Part shown: positions 32,601 to 47,600 of the stretch, piece by piece
Layout of the letters: each line of letters starts with the position of its first letter
How positions within the stretch are numbered: position 1 is the first letter of the stretch
Assembly (NCBI RefSeq): GCF_901709675.1
Contig: NC_051107.1
Coordinates: forward strand, 4,344,001-4,408,000
Length of the DNA stretch: 64,000 nt
Source: Syngnathus acus
Lineage: Eukaryota > Chordata > Actinopteri > Syngnathiformes > Syngnathidae
Direction of reading: 5' to 3'
The notes under the pieces: generated by a model
Database searches by the model: none
What the model saw: the letters and a program-made list of their open reading frames with translations, nothing else
Told to the model about the DNA's origin: nothing
Translations under genes and position numbers: made by a program

Positions 32601-35600
32601 TTATTGAGCTCCGCTATGAATTATTATTTTTTTTTTTTGTCCCTCTCTTACCTGAAAGTCTCGCTCCTCTAAAATCTCTTTCCGCCACCTCACCAGGAAA
32701 GCTGCGCAGACGTAGAGATGGAAATGGGAGAAACCCTCCGGTTCAGCCTAAAGGGGAAGGAGATGAAAAAAAGTGGCTGTTGATTCGACGACGTCGAGCA
32801 AGTCAACAACGCTTCCTTCCGCTTCATTTTGACATATTTAAACCATTAAGCTAGCGAGAACATTTGCTGCCACAATCCACAAATAGGCAGAACAAGCAAG
32901 TGACACAATTCTTCTTTTCTTTGCACGCCTTCTTATTTCAAGCTCTCATTATGTTTGGCAGTTTGCTTTTTTTTTTTATTATAATAAGCAGCGGGGAATT
33001 AGAGTAGCGGAGAGAGAGAAAGAGAGACAAAGGATGAGATGTTCCTTGTTCTTATTCATTTTCCTCCCGAGCCCTATCACATGGAGGATAATTACTCGGC
33101 TCTTTGAATGCGAGTCACTCCCGAAACGCGTGCGGCCCCTTTCAGGACGTCTTCTGATATTCCAAGTGGAAATGCGTTGAGCTCGTTCCCGAATTCTTAT
33201 TTTCCCCAAAATCGGGGAATTAAAGTGCGTCACCTGCACACTTTGTTGGTCTGACCGAGCGAGCAAACACAGATGAGTGAGTGTATGAGTGACACACCAT
33301 GTTTATCAGCGGCCCAAAAGATTTGTCGTTTTAATTTTCTTTTCTTCTCCCGAGTGTGGGTTTTGGAGTTCACGGCTGAGGGCACTGGTAAACTTCTACC
33401 GACTATAAAAGTGAAATTCACTCTTATCTCGCTCCCCGCAAAAAAAAAAAAAAAACGTCTTAAAGCTTTGTAGGATGCTCGCTAGGCCAGTATTTGGCAA
33501 GGCGCTGATTTCTCTCCCTTCCATGTCTAATCCCAAACTTTTTTTTTTTTTTTAAACACCCTGCTGACCTCTGTAAATAATGCATTTGTGTTTGATGCTG
33601 TAGCTGAGTAGTAAATTGTGGTTTGGTCATTGTTTTTAAAGAAACAAGCAAAGGTTTAGCTCGATTATTAAAAATGATTGAAAAAAGGTATGCTTGGAGA
33701 ATATCTCGAGGTATTTTAAGAAAATCAAATGGGCTTCACTGCAATAAGTGTGTATTGTCCAAATACATGCAAAGGCAAAACATCAGGGCCGACCATCCCA
33801 ACAGATTAATGTTGACAGTAATAAATGTTAGCCGCATTCGTATCATCCATCACTCTTTGTCTCGTTCCGCATCAATTTCTCTCCCTGACACACTATCCCT
33901 CCCTACTGTCCTATCGCGCCGCCGCCTCGTCGTTTCAATGACGTCCGTGCCATTATGAACTAGAAAATAAAGTTTGTCTCGCTAGTCAAGGTGACTCAGT
34001 TAAATGCGCGCGTCTCCTCTGTTGTTACGCCTCGTCGCGGCGGCCATATTGGCGGAGACGCGCTCGACTGGCTGATCAAAGCGGCGAGGAAATGGGTGAG
34101 GGTTGAAACGGGGGGTGGGGGCAAAGTAAACAAAGATGCGACTGGGAATGCGGGACTTCTGCAATGTCACAGCGGCTTCAAACCGTCTCGCGCCGGATTC
34201 ACGGCATCTGGCAAAAAGCGAGCGGCGTGACACGGAGCTTCATTGATATTCCCTGCCGACCCGAGTGATGTAAGATGATCTTGCGCTGATGCAATAATTA
34301 CGTGGGAAGGACAAAAACGCTGGGAAAGCACTTTTGGAACGCCGGAATGTAACGTCACACCCAGGTGTCGCTCTCATATGGCAAAAGAGGCAAAATTTTC
34401 GCGCGCATGTAGCGGTCACTCAACAACGGCACGGAGAGGAAGCGTGATTCAGAAGCTGAAAAGTGTCACAGTATCTCTTTACCAGCCATGCTAATGCTGC
34501 CACACTGTGTTACTTGCTAATTTCATGCTCTACGCAACAGGGATAATTTGGTCCCTGTCTGCCTACCCGCCCGCCCGCCTGCTGGGAAGGAAATGTGAAT
34601 GTGCGTACTTTTTTTTTTTCTTCTCCGCTACATGATTCCTGTGTATGTGTCTGTTTTTAATGTCACTTCCATCCCGTCTCTTTGCGGCAAAAAAAAAAAA
34701 AGGGGGCGGAATAATAAATGATCATTTGGAGGAACAGAACCAGACAAACAGGAAGATGAAGGCAAATATGAGCAAAACGCAGAGAAAGAGGAAAAGGCTG
34801 GCTTGTGTTGGAGCGAGCGAGCGAGCTCGTCCGAACAGATGGTCACGCCGCAGAAGGAAGACCACAGCGGAGGCATTACAACACTCAGGTTAAAGCCTCC
34901 CTTGGAACGCGCACAGATGCCGAGAGGCAAAGGGCAAGAGCTTCCTATTTATCAGGGGGCATTTGGAGTGACCCCAAAAAACATGTTTGTGTCTGTCCGA
35001 CAGCCTCGCTTTGCATTTAGCTCATTCGAGCACATGCCGAGAAAAGATAAATGGGGCAAAAGCTGACAAAGGTCATTAAATACTTTTAAAAGAGCACTCC
35101 AAATGAACTGTTTTGGAGGTTAGCGTTGGTGCTAATGCTAACAATTGGAGATGTTTGGCACAAATGTAGTTTTTTACTTGGTACATTTATCACTTACAGG
35201 CGCAAAGCTGAGAGTAGAAGAGACAAAAGCGCTTGATAGCTGCTGTCGTGCTGAAAGTTTTATGAGTGGAAATGGCCCAAATTCCCCAACTGGAGCGCGA
35301 CTACAGGTGACAGAGCCTGCCAGAAAACAGGTGTACTATGTGTGAGTGTTTGTGCATCGCATCCAAACAAGCATTGTCAAATCAAATATTTAGGGGTTGA
35401 ATTACAAGTACACTGTGTGGCTGGGCAACTCACTCAACCGTCATTTATTTTCCAACTTTCAGAGCCCAGTGCTTTTTTTTCTTCTTCCCCCGGCTTCCAA
35501 TAAAGCAGCGGGTCTCCGGTTCTCGTTTTCAAGTGCTTGTGTGGTCTGCAATTACCGTACTGTACATTTCTCTTTCAAATTGATTATACCTACTTGTCGC

Positions 35601-38600
35601 TCACGACATATTCAAAATATATGTTTCTACGGTAATCGTGCTGACTTTAAAGTCACAAATACCCGTATTGACTAAATTACTGTCTTAAGATAACAAGTAA
35701 AAGTCAAAGACTTTATTTATGATCAACCCCAACATTGATAATGCGAATAAAACTTACTAGGTATTAATTCCACTCTTTCTAATGCCACTATATTAAATGG
35801 TATAGGCATCTTTTTTTGGCAACAATTAGCCTCACTGGTCCCAATTCAACAAATGGTGACATGAAAGCCAATAAAGTGAATTTGTATTTCATTGCGATGC
35901 TCTACCCGTCTCATCATTTGCACTCCTGACCTCTGCGGTGGAACTCGAGCGCTCGCCGCACAAGGAGCCGGGCGATGAATCAATAACAAACATTAGGCGT
36001 AATTGGCGATGTAAAAAGGAGGTTAACCACCTCGCTAAAGAGTAGGCGCTGCTATTAAATCAATGAAGGAAAGGGGGAAAAAAAAAAGGGTTTAAATGTG
36101 AAAAGGGCAGCGGAGAGACATGTTTGGAACATGATGAGGAGTTTAGCCTCTGTCTAGTGTTACGCCATAGGAAGGAAAAGTGATGACCTGGTAGGTGTCC
36201 CACAGTCGGATGGTGCATCGTAGCGGCAGCTCCCGCATCAAAAGGTTGTTCATCCAGCGGAAGGCAAACTGCAAGTACTCCACCTCGTAATGCTGCATGT
36301 GATGATGCACCGACTCTGCAAGATGTAGGAAAAAAAAAAGACGTGCTGATTTCGGGGGAGATTAGTGCAGGAAAAGAAAAATGACTTAATTCCCGCAATC
36401 CAGGTGTCAATAACGGCATACCACAAACACACCGGTATTGATTATCGCATGGAGTGTTGATGCGGAGCGAAAGGCAGCGTTGGTATTCATGGCGTTGTCT
36501 TTTTTGCTGAATCAGCGCAGCCTGTCTGGCGATGGATGACCAATTGTGCTGCACTGTCTGAAGGTGCGATGGAGGTTTAGGAACGGAGGTTTGGAGCAAG
36601 AATAATGTTCAAATCATTGGGCGGGCTACTTCCTGCTTGCTGAGCTTGCTGGCAAAAAGTAGAACAAAATAAACATTGAAAGACTTTGCTGATTTGTTTC
36701 ATTTCTCGTCTATGTAAAAAATGATTAAAAATACCGCTCTTTATTCAGCGGCTGATAGATTTCGCAGCAATCAAAACCTCGACACTCAATCAACACACGC
36801 ACACGTGTGTGTGTCTCATAATAGAGCTGTAATTACTGAACTGTCAGAGTTTGCGAGAAAAGGCAGTTGGGGGGGGGGGGGAACTATGGCATCGTTTTGA
36901 CTGACAAGCACACACGCAACACCACAACGAATATAATTTGGCTATCCCAAAATATACATTCCCAACAACTGCAGCGTAGCTGTCAGAGCACACAACATGG
37001 CCGCCCTATTAACGGCGGCGCTCGGCCGGCTGCCAAACAACTTTTTGGACAAAGTTAAATGACGCTAATGAACTCGCTCCGTCGAGTATTAGCGACTTGA
37101 GTAACCGCGAGGAGGAAGTGCAGGTTGTTAGATTGCCGTTTGTCATGACGAATTATCACAGTGGGCGAGGAGCTAAAATTAAGGCTAACACACACATACG
37201 CATAAACTTATGGCTTTTTAACTCTGGGCTGCCGTCCAGCTGGCACGGCGCTCAGCACGCCGGGTCGGCTGGTTACTGCGGGCCGAGCAAGGTGGAGGAT
37301 GACATCGCTCACGGCCGCTGATTGACTGATGAGTCTTGTCTTCTTTCCTAGCGAGGGGGGTGGAGGCCGCGCCCACGGCTCGTGGCCGGACGGTCAGAGG
37401 TCGTACAGTGACGAGTGAGTATTTCCCGCCGTTGTGCTGATGACGGCGTTTCGGCTCGACTCTCCTTGGCGCGCAGCATAATTGCAAGCACACGCTCCTT
37501 CCTTCCTCTCGTCTGACCTTTATTTGCTTCGCTGATTGCTGACAAAATGGAAGAAGGTGGAAACAAACTTTTTTTGGGGGCGATGAAAGTAGCAGCCCAG
37601 TATAGCCGTCGATGGCAGTATAGATTTTTATTTTTTCCCCCCGTGTCACTCTTATCTTCCAAAATACTATCTCAACCCAACCAGGAGGCTTTGCCAACAA
37701 TCCACGCTGTGAGTGTGCCTTGCCTCTCATTTGCATAACTAAATTCACCTTTGGGCAATTTGCATGTTAATGAACTCGGTGCTAATGCACTTGCTCGCGA
37801 CAAATACACAGACAGAAGATAAGGGAGAGATAAAGAGATCAGAGAGGCGTTTTACGCGTGCCGACAAAATGGCTTGTCTTTGGAGAAGGTAGGATGCCCG
37901 GGATGGCGTCGAACAAGGCAAACAGGAGTTTGCGCGACTCGTTACAAGTGGAATAATTATGAGGGGCGGGCAGTGAGGGAAAAAAAAAAATCCTGTCGCT
38001 TTTAATCGAGAGCAATCAACTCCAGGAAGTAAAATGCTACTTCTGTATTCAAAAATGTTTGCGCTCTGTAGTAAATAAATTGAGGTCTAATGTGTAACCG
38101 GATTGACAATGCTAGTGTCAAAAGGCAAACTTCTATCTGATAGGTGCTGGGGAATCAATTTGGAAAAGATGACAAGCTATTGAGACGGTCCCCCCCCAAA
38201 AAAAAAAAAAAAAAAAAAAAAGAAATGACAGACGCTCAGTCGACAGCAAAGCGAAACGCGATCGCGTAACACAAGATAAAGACTATCAGTGATCTCATTA
38301 GGCGCGGTAATGTCAAACCAGCGAGGTAGAAAATGTCCGTGCCCCGGCTTGTGATGACAGGGCACTTATGGAGTAAGACAAAGCGAAACATGCCGAGTCA
38401 CATTTTTCCTGCCTTTTTGCTGGTGCTATGCTCTCAAGTGTCGCAAGGACATTGTTCTGCTTTGTCTTCATTTATTTCCTTTTAAACCCACATTCACGCT
38501 CCAAATGCAAACAATCTGTTTTCATTAATACGCATAGCACAAGCGTGACCTGGACACGCGAGCGCAAAACTCAAGGGGAGGGGGGGGGGCTGAGTTAAGT

Positions 38601-41600
38601 CCTCACCTCGCCCTTTCTGGTGACGGCATCGGGGGACATTACAAGGTTATCCAATAACATGGCCATTATACAAAGTCACGCTCCAATGAGACCTGCTTGA
38701 TGTATACGTACGTACTTTTTATTTTTTTTCTTAGCTGGGAAGAATTTCCCCACATCGGATTTGAGAACGTTTCAATGGCAATGCATGAGACTAACCATCA
38801 ATCCTGCTGACCAGCTCCTCCAGGGCCTTGACCTTCCTCTGGATGCCCGGTTGTGCAAACGTGTAGTTGTCCTGGGAAGAAAGAGCGGTGGTCACATGGG
38901 TCAGGTGTCCGTCGCATGACCTTGACGCAATCAACTGTGTGCAACAGATGCAGGTGAAAACCGAACCTTATTCGCAGAGAGCTGATTCAATCAAACAGAA
39001 TGCCATTATAGGAATACTTGTCATGTCTCTCAGTAATTTCCTGGAAAACACTGCTCAAATTGTTTCCCTGGCGGTCCGGAACCAATTGCAGATCCAAAAC
39101 GGTCAGAAATTGCACCATTTTTATTTTTTTTTCTACCTTCTCCGACGGTTCATTTGTCACGGGAAAAGAGCAGCAGCCATTACAGGCTTGAAGTGTTTGC
39201 CAAGACATTGCGCATCACGTGCGTCGCTCGAGAAGTCTATTAAAAAAATCAGCGTATGGCCTTGAAGACAAAGCGGAGAGCTGATTGTCTGGCGGGGTTG
39301 GCAAAAATTGAACATTAGACGGAACGAGAACGTGTACAATTGCAAAAAAGAAAAGAAAAAGGCAATTACGCGTGTAATAACTGCGTGTCGAAAATGCTAA
39401 TAAACCTACGATGCGCTGTAATAATGTCACAATGATCACGAGAGCGACCAAGAATGATACGTCAAACTTGCGGGATGTGCATATGAGAAGGGCCTGTAAG
39501 CATTCTGTGGGCGACTCCAAGCACATACACACACACAAAACCAGGATTAAGTTTCCTTGAGGGGTCATTTCAGTATGGCCGGAGAACAGCTGATGTGGCA
39601 AAGCATCCAACAAGCAGAGAGTGATGGAAAGAGAAAATGAGGAGAGGGTAGAAGGGAAGGAGGGGTGATTTAGTAATAAACAGCTCGAGTTGTCCTTCAG
39701 GATCAGCAGAACGAAGGTGTGCGCATCCCCCTGAGTTTAGGCCCCCCCCATTTTGTTTTTCAATTTTTAGCGGAATTATTCTTCCCTGAATGAGTCATGA
39801 AGCAAATTAATAGCATGGTTGTAAGAAAGGGGAAAAAGATACCCAGTACATTTTGTTATAAGAAAAGTATCAAAAAAGCTTTTGGAGGGTCTGTCGTCGA
39901 GCACTTGCAGTTTAACCTAAATTCTTTTTTTTACAGGTCAAATGACTTGATCTCAATTAAATACAGAATTTTCCAAATCTTCAATGTCTTCTATAGTCCA
40001 CATTTGGAGTTAGTATCACAGCCCTAACAAAGACTGGTCAGTGCTGTTCACAGAAAAGAAATTTCCAAAATGCTCGGCAGATTAATCCTGCAGCTTTGAC
40101 GCCTTTGCAGGTTAATGTCAGGGGAGTCGAGGAGGCGACCCGCGTCGTCATAACAATTGCTTCTTTGGTTCTCGTGACCTAAAATGATTTGGATGAGCAC
40201 TTTTCAGAATAAGAGGATAAATTCCCAAGAGCTATTTAGTCAACCTACTAATTCACGAAGCCTCCTCCATCTATTAATCTGAATCACATTTGCCTTTTGT
40301 AATTCGGCTCTATTTTCCAAGTCGCCTCTTCTTCTACACTGGTGTTAATTTGGTGCGCTGCGGTGCAAGCGTTGGAGAGTAATTACATTTGCATTATTGA
40401 GGCTGCTGGCTTTAATCAACTACCTTTCTTCTCCTGCTTTCACCTGCTTGTTGTTTCCCTGCTTCCAGTCACCGCAGTACATTTCCCAGTTCTTCATTTC
40501 TGCTTTATCTCTTTGACAGAGTTCCTCACATTTGTCCTTTATTTTAAATTATTCTCCTTAATTGAATCCAATCAGGTATCAGATTGCCATTTTCTCACAT
40601 TTTTCTTTATTACCTCACACACATCGAGTCTTGCGGTCGTCTTGTAAGACGGGCGGCACCAAACAAACTATGAAGGAAACTAATCTTGCATATTTCCTTA
40701 CCGTTCTTGACTTCTCCGCAAATCTTGGGCTGTCATGCAAGCAGAAGTGCCCACCAACCAACCAATAGTCGCGCAAGGTGTCAAAAGCCTCTCCACTGGC
40801 TCTCAGCTGAATCAATAGCTGCTCTTCACCTCTAAAGTCCATTCTATTAGAGACGACAATGGACCCACACTGGACTCAGATTGCCTTCCATTGTGGCGCC
40901 CGATGTCTATCAGCGAGTTGGACAGCGGCGGCGCAACAATGCGGCGAGCGGACGGGGCGTTTGTGTTGGTGAGCGGCAAAGAGACAGATGACAGGTAAAG
41001 ATAAAGGCTTTACGATAATAGATGCCGCCGTGTTGTGTCGAAAAGCAAAGGACAGTGCAGGCAGTTATCGGCGAGACGCTTGATGCATGTCTGTGACGGA
41101 AAAGGAAGATTATATAAAACAGGTTGAGATAAAAGACAAGAGTGGAGACAATATCCAAGAGGGATTAAAGGATTTCGGCGAGCGATTGATGGGACAGGTT
41201 TCCGAGATGTGGATTGGCTCGCTCATATCTGTAATGGGCTCGCCATTGCCCGGATTGGGCCAGTCAAGGTTGGGCGCCACACATCACTTCCTGAGGGACC
41301 AATCATTTTTTTTTGTAGCTTCTTGTTTGAAGATGATTGTTTTGGATGAATGTATTTTTTTTTGCACCATTTATTGGCTAGCATTGTCGAGTTCACCCCA
41401 TGTTCGGGAAGTCAAAGACTATCATTGTTTTTTTAGTTTGGAGCCCTTTTGGGGGTATCTGCATTTTTAAGGAGGCAAGTTCCAGACTATAAACGGAAAG
41501 ATTTAAGCTCTTTTGGAGGCAAAAGTGGTGTCGCAGGGACTCCTGAAGGAGCCAAGGACAGTCTGCTTCGGTCTTGCTACCTTCTGCTCGACATTAGACG

Positions 41601-44600
41601 GCGGAGCCCTGCTCCTACTCAGAGTCCCCGTCTCGAGCTGGTACCACGGAAACAGATGGTTGCCTTGACAATGAGCGGGGCACACATGGTTTTGCCTGCA
41701 CTCCAAATGAGGCCTTGGATGCAGCTCAGACGAGGAGCAGCGGGAAAGACAACCGTCACGCCTTTAATCATGCTACATTTTATGTAACATATTTGTCAGG
41801 TCGCTCGGCGCTGGCATTTGGTTAGGTTTTATTTTACGGAGCGCAGTGTGCCTAATTGTAGTCTGATATCCATATCAAAGTAGAATGCAATTTCCATGCT
41901 GTGCCCTTTATTATTACATTCATATCCCAATGTGACCGTCGCCCCAAAAAAATCCAATGTTCAATCATGGGCTGAATAATTCTTTTAAAAGCCACTGCTC
42001 ACTAGAATTTGCATAAAACACAGGTGTTCATCGGCTGGGTTTGAAAACTAAGCACCCTCTGGGGCGTGCTGACTGTGTAATGGACTTTTTGAACTTTTTG
42101 ACTTGCTTTCCCTCCCCAAGAAACGGAGGTGAGACGCAAAACGGCCACGTATGGCATCGGAGGCGCTTTCAGCCGCCGCCTGCGAATTTCACGCCGCAAC
42201 TTCTTCCGTGCATGTTAATGACGGATTATAATTGGCAAATTACCTTGAAATATTTATACCGACGGACAGCGACGGCAGCGGCGTTTTTAATGGATTGGAG
42301 ATGTGGAACCATTGTAACACGTTAAATGAGTTAAGTCGTCTGCGAGCTCTGTCCAATTTAGCACGGCCCGAGAGTAATTAGACCCGGGTCGATTTAAAAA
42401 TAGCTCGATCAAACGGCCACATTGACTCATCTAGATAAGATCTGTTCACGTTTTGCAAATATTCTATCCTCTAATTGACTCATTCTTGGATTCTTCAAGG
42501 GTCTGCCTGGCAAGAAGTAGAGTCATCTTATTGGATTAGCGTAAAGAGTAGACTATTTGAACGTGAGCGGAGAGGATTAGGAAGTTCAAACATGTTTGCG
42601 GGGAACTCGGCGTTGCTACTGTCAGCTGCCAGTTTGACGTGGAAACGGGCTAGGCGGGACTACGTGCTTATCTTGTTGATAGGCCGGGCCCCGGGATCAC
42701 GCTCCGGCGCCAGTGTTTGTCTGTTTAACTAGGCCTTCCGTGTCGGGCCAGGACAGACGAGTGCGGGATGCGCACGTCTGCCACTCAATCTGACACCCAT
42801 TGGAGACGTGCTTTAATCCATTTTAACAACAAAAGCTTTTGGCAAACTTTGTTTTGGGATCATAGTGTGCGGCGTGAGAAAAGGCTTAAACCGCTAATAT
42901 TGCCAATTCAGAACCGACTTTTAGGAGTTAAAAAATGTGATATCTAACAACGGAATTATGCAAAGTTTTATGGATGAGATGTAGTAAAAAAAATAAATAC
43001 AACAAAATTCCCCCAAGTATTTTCAAAGGCATTTTTTCGAAGAGCACAGTGATGCAATTAGCCCGAAACAAAACAGCGGCGGATGTATGAGGCGCTTTAA
43101 AGCCAATGAATAAATGTAATTACGCAGACAAGACTCCCTTCCTCTCTACCCCATGAGACGGCCACCTTTAGGACACAGCGTCGTTTAATAGAGAATGTGA
43201 GCGGCTTGGAGACGAGGTCAGAGAAAGGATCGCCAACTAATTACGCTGCCGAAGCACTCAGCCTCCGCCGGATTGTTTAAAAAGCATTAGGGAAGGTGGA
43301 GGATGCAGAGAAAAAAGGGGGGGGGGGGGCAAAGCGGCTTCCCAGATGCATTGTACATAATTAGTTTGGAGCCAAGGTCACAAATAAACACAAGCGCCGA
43401 GACGACAGCGTTTGGCGCACACACTGAAAACGCGCGCGCCGACGCACGCTCCATTCTTCTCTCTTTACTTGCTCGCCTCGCAACTTCAGCTCGCCTCGCC
43501 GCTTGGCTCCCTCCGGAACCACACGGGCACAGTGACTATTAATTTCCAAAATGAATCGCCGACAAATTGACTGTAATGAATTAACGCTCGCGTGCGCGCA
43601 ATCACCGTTGACAAAAGACTATGGAAATATCACAATTTGTAATGGAAAATTCCAGCTATTGAAAAGATGATGTTTTTTGTTTTCCCAACCTTCACCTTGA
43701 GTGATGTTCTTAAAGCTCAAATTGTCAATCATCAATTTCGGGTTTCAAGGTGTTTAAACATTGGATATCAAAGTTACAGCCACATTGTAGAATGAGCAGG
43801 AAATAAAATATCTTTCACGGAGTAGGAGAAACAGCGCCAATGAGAAAGAAGAGCCCGGCAGCTCCCGCCTACGTCGGCAGTATCAATAGCCCACACTAGA
43901 AGATCTTCCCCTCGGGCAGCATGTAGGTGGAGACACTTGGAAATTCAGCGTGTACAGTAAATTGGTGCAAAAGTATGGACGTGTGTGAAGAGAGTTCCCC
44001 GGCCCTTATCTTTTCAACACACAATGACGGCTACGCTTACCTGGATGCCGTCCAGCAGTTTGCTCATGCACCAGAAGCTGTCAGCTTCAATGTTCCTCAG
44101 AGCCTCTTCCTGGAGACTGGACACGTCAAAGTTTTCCACTTCTTCCTCTGGAGGAGGGAAATGAGAGAGAGTGTGAATGGAGGAGGAGGAGGGAGGTGTG
44201 TTAGCTCGAAGAAATTCAGGTTTACTTGGGTCGCCATAATAGACTATTATGAGAAGGTCTCGCGGAAAAAAAAAAATAAAAAAAAATGACGCCGTCAACA
44301 CGGGGGAGCGGAAACAAGAACGGACAGGCTGGTAATAGAAATGGTGCTTAAAAAGATCACTCTGAGGCAGACCTCAGAAAAAATAAAAATTCAGGGAAGA
44401 CTGATTCAGTCTGACTTGGCAAATGATGAATTAGTTTTTTAAGGTGTATGTAAAATGATACACAGGGAAGAAATGATTCAAGCACAGTCAGCCCTCTTGG
44501 AACGGGTGACTACAACAGCGGGGTGGCATGGCGTCATTAACGCCACTCGTGTGTGACGGACAGCGCGGGGCTTTGACAGAATTCTGACGAGCCACTGACA

Positions 44601-47600
44601 ACCAGTGGAGAGCAGATGAGACGGGACTGATTAAGCGTGATCCAGAGTGGACACGAATGGAGCGCACAGGCCAGACGGCAACAGAGAAGGGGAAATGTTT
44701 AGGCAGGTGTTTTGGGGGGGAAAAAACGGTTCTGTATTTTTGCAAGACTGCGAGAATTGTACAATGTCGGTGAGTAAGGGAGGGGGGGGGGGCGATCTGG
44801 CAGCTCTGTTGGTATCCTTGGCAACCTGGGTGGAATGTAGTTAGGTTGGTAATGGGCATGCTCAGTCTGACAGAATGACAGACAGGGAGCTGGAAGCAGG
44901 CCACAGCTACAAAGCCACTAACAATTGCACCGTATGTAGACTCCAAAATGGCGTCCACAGCCTTTTGATTTGATGACACTGCAATGCTATTTCAGAAGAC
45001 CCCCCCCCCTCGACTACCCCAAAGTTGCTGTGTCTTCCAGTGGGGCGGCTCAGCTCCAAAATGTGAACCTTGACGAGAGCAGATTAGAAGGGATGGCTAC
45101 CAAGAGTCCAGCGGTTGCCCGGGAATTGGGCAAAGCTCGCCGCAACAGGGACTGAAGCCAAGAATTCTGCCGGGAGGACCGCGAGGCAACAGTGACCCCT
45201 GCGACCGCTGGTGGAAAACCAAACCGAGTGTGGGGGGGGAAGAAACAGTTGAACCTGATGTCATGAGTTAAATTCACATCCAGGCACTTCAGAAGCGGCC
45301 TCACGCTTGATGAGGCTCAAAGGAAGCTTTGTGGCGCCACCGTTTGAGGATTTAACACAAACCGGCTAACTTGTCACGACGCACTTGATCCGCTGGCAAA
45401 GTGGAAGAATTGCCGGTCGTTCGATAATCTAACAAGCATTTGGCGGGGAAAGAAGGGAGGAGAAAAAAAAATACCACCACTCCAGTCGGGTTCTATTAAA
45501 ACACAAGAGCTCAACTACTTTGGATTCCGTATTACAATGGAGGCGATAGCAAGTGAGAGTCGAGAGCGAGTGTGACATTTGTATCCTCGAAAGCTCAACT
45601 TGCAAAGACATCCACTTACAACATTGTTCATTAGAACCAATTTCCCACCCAAGTCTTTGACATTATCCCGTGTCTCCAAGCTGTTAGCCTTCTTTTCGAG
45701 TTGCTGTCTCTACTGGACACAGGTTCAGTTGCCTGCCAAGCCCCAGGGCTCATTTCCTGTTTGTCCTGGCGCATGTGGGGGGGGTGGTTGGTCAGGCAAC
45801 ATGTCCATCGAGACCAACTGCTCGGTTGCGGCCAGCTGTGAGCACTTGGCACAGCCTGGCACGCGGAGCCGGGTCACACCTCGGGAGACGAAGCGCCGGC
45901 GCCGACACGCACGTCGCCATCTGCCCTCTGCGACTGCGGGCCACAAGGTAATGTGATGTAAGATGATAAAAGACCTAATTTAGCCATAAAGTCATGTTTA
46001 AAAAAAACAAAAAAACAACAGCATCCTGTTCGACAATGTTCTGCGGCTTCAAATTAATCCCCGGCAAAGCCGTGGAGCAAACCATCGGGGAGCGGCGCCA
46101 TTGTTTAAACAGAATCTCCCCATCCATAAGATTAAAGCAATTGGTGCAGTCACTAGTTGTAATTTACAGTGGCGGCTCAGGATTAATCCAATTAATTGAA
46201 TGACTTTCTATTAAGGCCAAGATTCTAAACATGTTACTCTCTCCTTGCCACCTTCAAAGTGCAAAAGCTGGAGGCCTAACACTTGCAGATGAGACACACG
46301 TAGGCTGCTTGTGAAACACGCGAGCGCTACAATTAGTGCCGCGGCGCCATCGTTAATGAGAGATGAGGCTTTTTCCAGAGGTGGCGTTCAAGCTGTCGTA
46401 TCATTAGGAGGCGAGTCAACTTGGCAAGATGCGGCGTCACCGACGCATTGACTCAAAGACGGGATGTGGGGAATCGCAGCGGGAGGTTGCCATGAGATTA
46501 GGCCGACAACAACGTGAAGATACAGAGGTGGGGAGGAACGCGGCGGGGGGGGGACTCGAGGTGTGTTTGTAAAGTCTTCCGAAACTTGAGAGGATAATCT
46601 CGACTCTCCAGAGAAATAAGCCGATTAATTTTATGCAGAGCAGCATCTCCCCCCCCCCCCCAAAAAAAAGCCTGCCAATTGACCTTTTAGCTAAAACAGA
46701 CATCGGACGTACAGACCGGCCAATCAGAATGCCCGTTTTAAGCCCACGTTGGACTTGGCAACCGTAACCAAGGGCGGGCGGGTCTTGGTGTGAGCTCAGT
46801 CCACGTGTCAAACTTATTCCAAGTCGTACAAGTAATAAAGAAACTCTTGAGCCATAATATCACCGCATCTCACATTTTGTGTGCGGTAATGCCTCAAGCC
46901 CATGCAACAAAATGGCAGGCAGGCGCCAAAGCTCTTCGCGAGATAATGTAAGTCCTTGACATGAAATGCAATACAGATATTAATATAGTATCTGTCTATG
47001 CGCAAGTACATAATGACCCACTTACCCCGGGGTGAGATTGTTTCTTGGAAGACGAGTGTTTAATGCCGAGTATGACGCGTCATGTTAACTGAGTGGCGAA
47101 AATATCTCCCGCCCCTTTTTTCCCTCAAATATGCTGGCAGATTGGAACAACATATACAGAAAGGTAGAAATTTATTTTAGCATCTTGCTTCGGTTGTGAC
47201 TGTTTTGTGTTACAAATACAGTCAGTTAAATCCGTTTTGAAGTTCATTTCCATCTTAAGCAAAGTAAATCAGACTCCATAATACAGCGGACACATCTGGG
47301 AGCTGACAAGAGGTTTTTTTTTTGGAGATCCTGCCGGTGAAGTCCATTAAATCATTACCCTGTGTAATCTGCGGCTTTAGTTTGGGAATAAAAGACATTA
47401 GGGGACGTTATGCGGAGCAGCAGACCCGTTTGAGGATCGGAAAAGTGAAGCTGAAGGGCGATGAAATGCCTCGGCACAGCTGGACTCGATATGTCTGATG
47501 GCCTGTTGTTGTTGTTGTGTAATATTTTTTGTTTCCCCTGCACCATCATTGTCCATTTACGGCAACACATCTATGCAAATCCTCCTCGGTGAAATTTATG

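Noticed and set aside
36060-36599. 179-codon minus frame
   Set aside because: It overlaps exon x8 in a different frame from the conserved TBC sequence.
37218-37748. 176-codon minus frame
   Set aside because: CpG-rich intron sequence without recognisable similarity, promoter or splice support.
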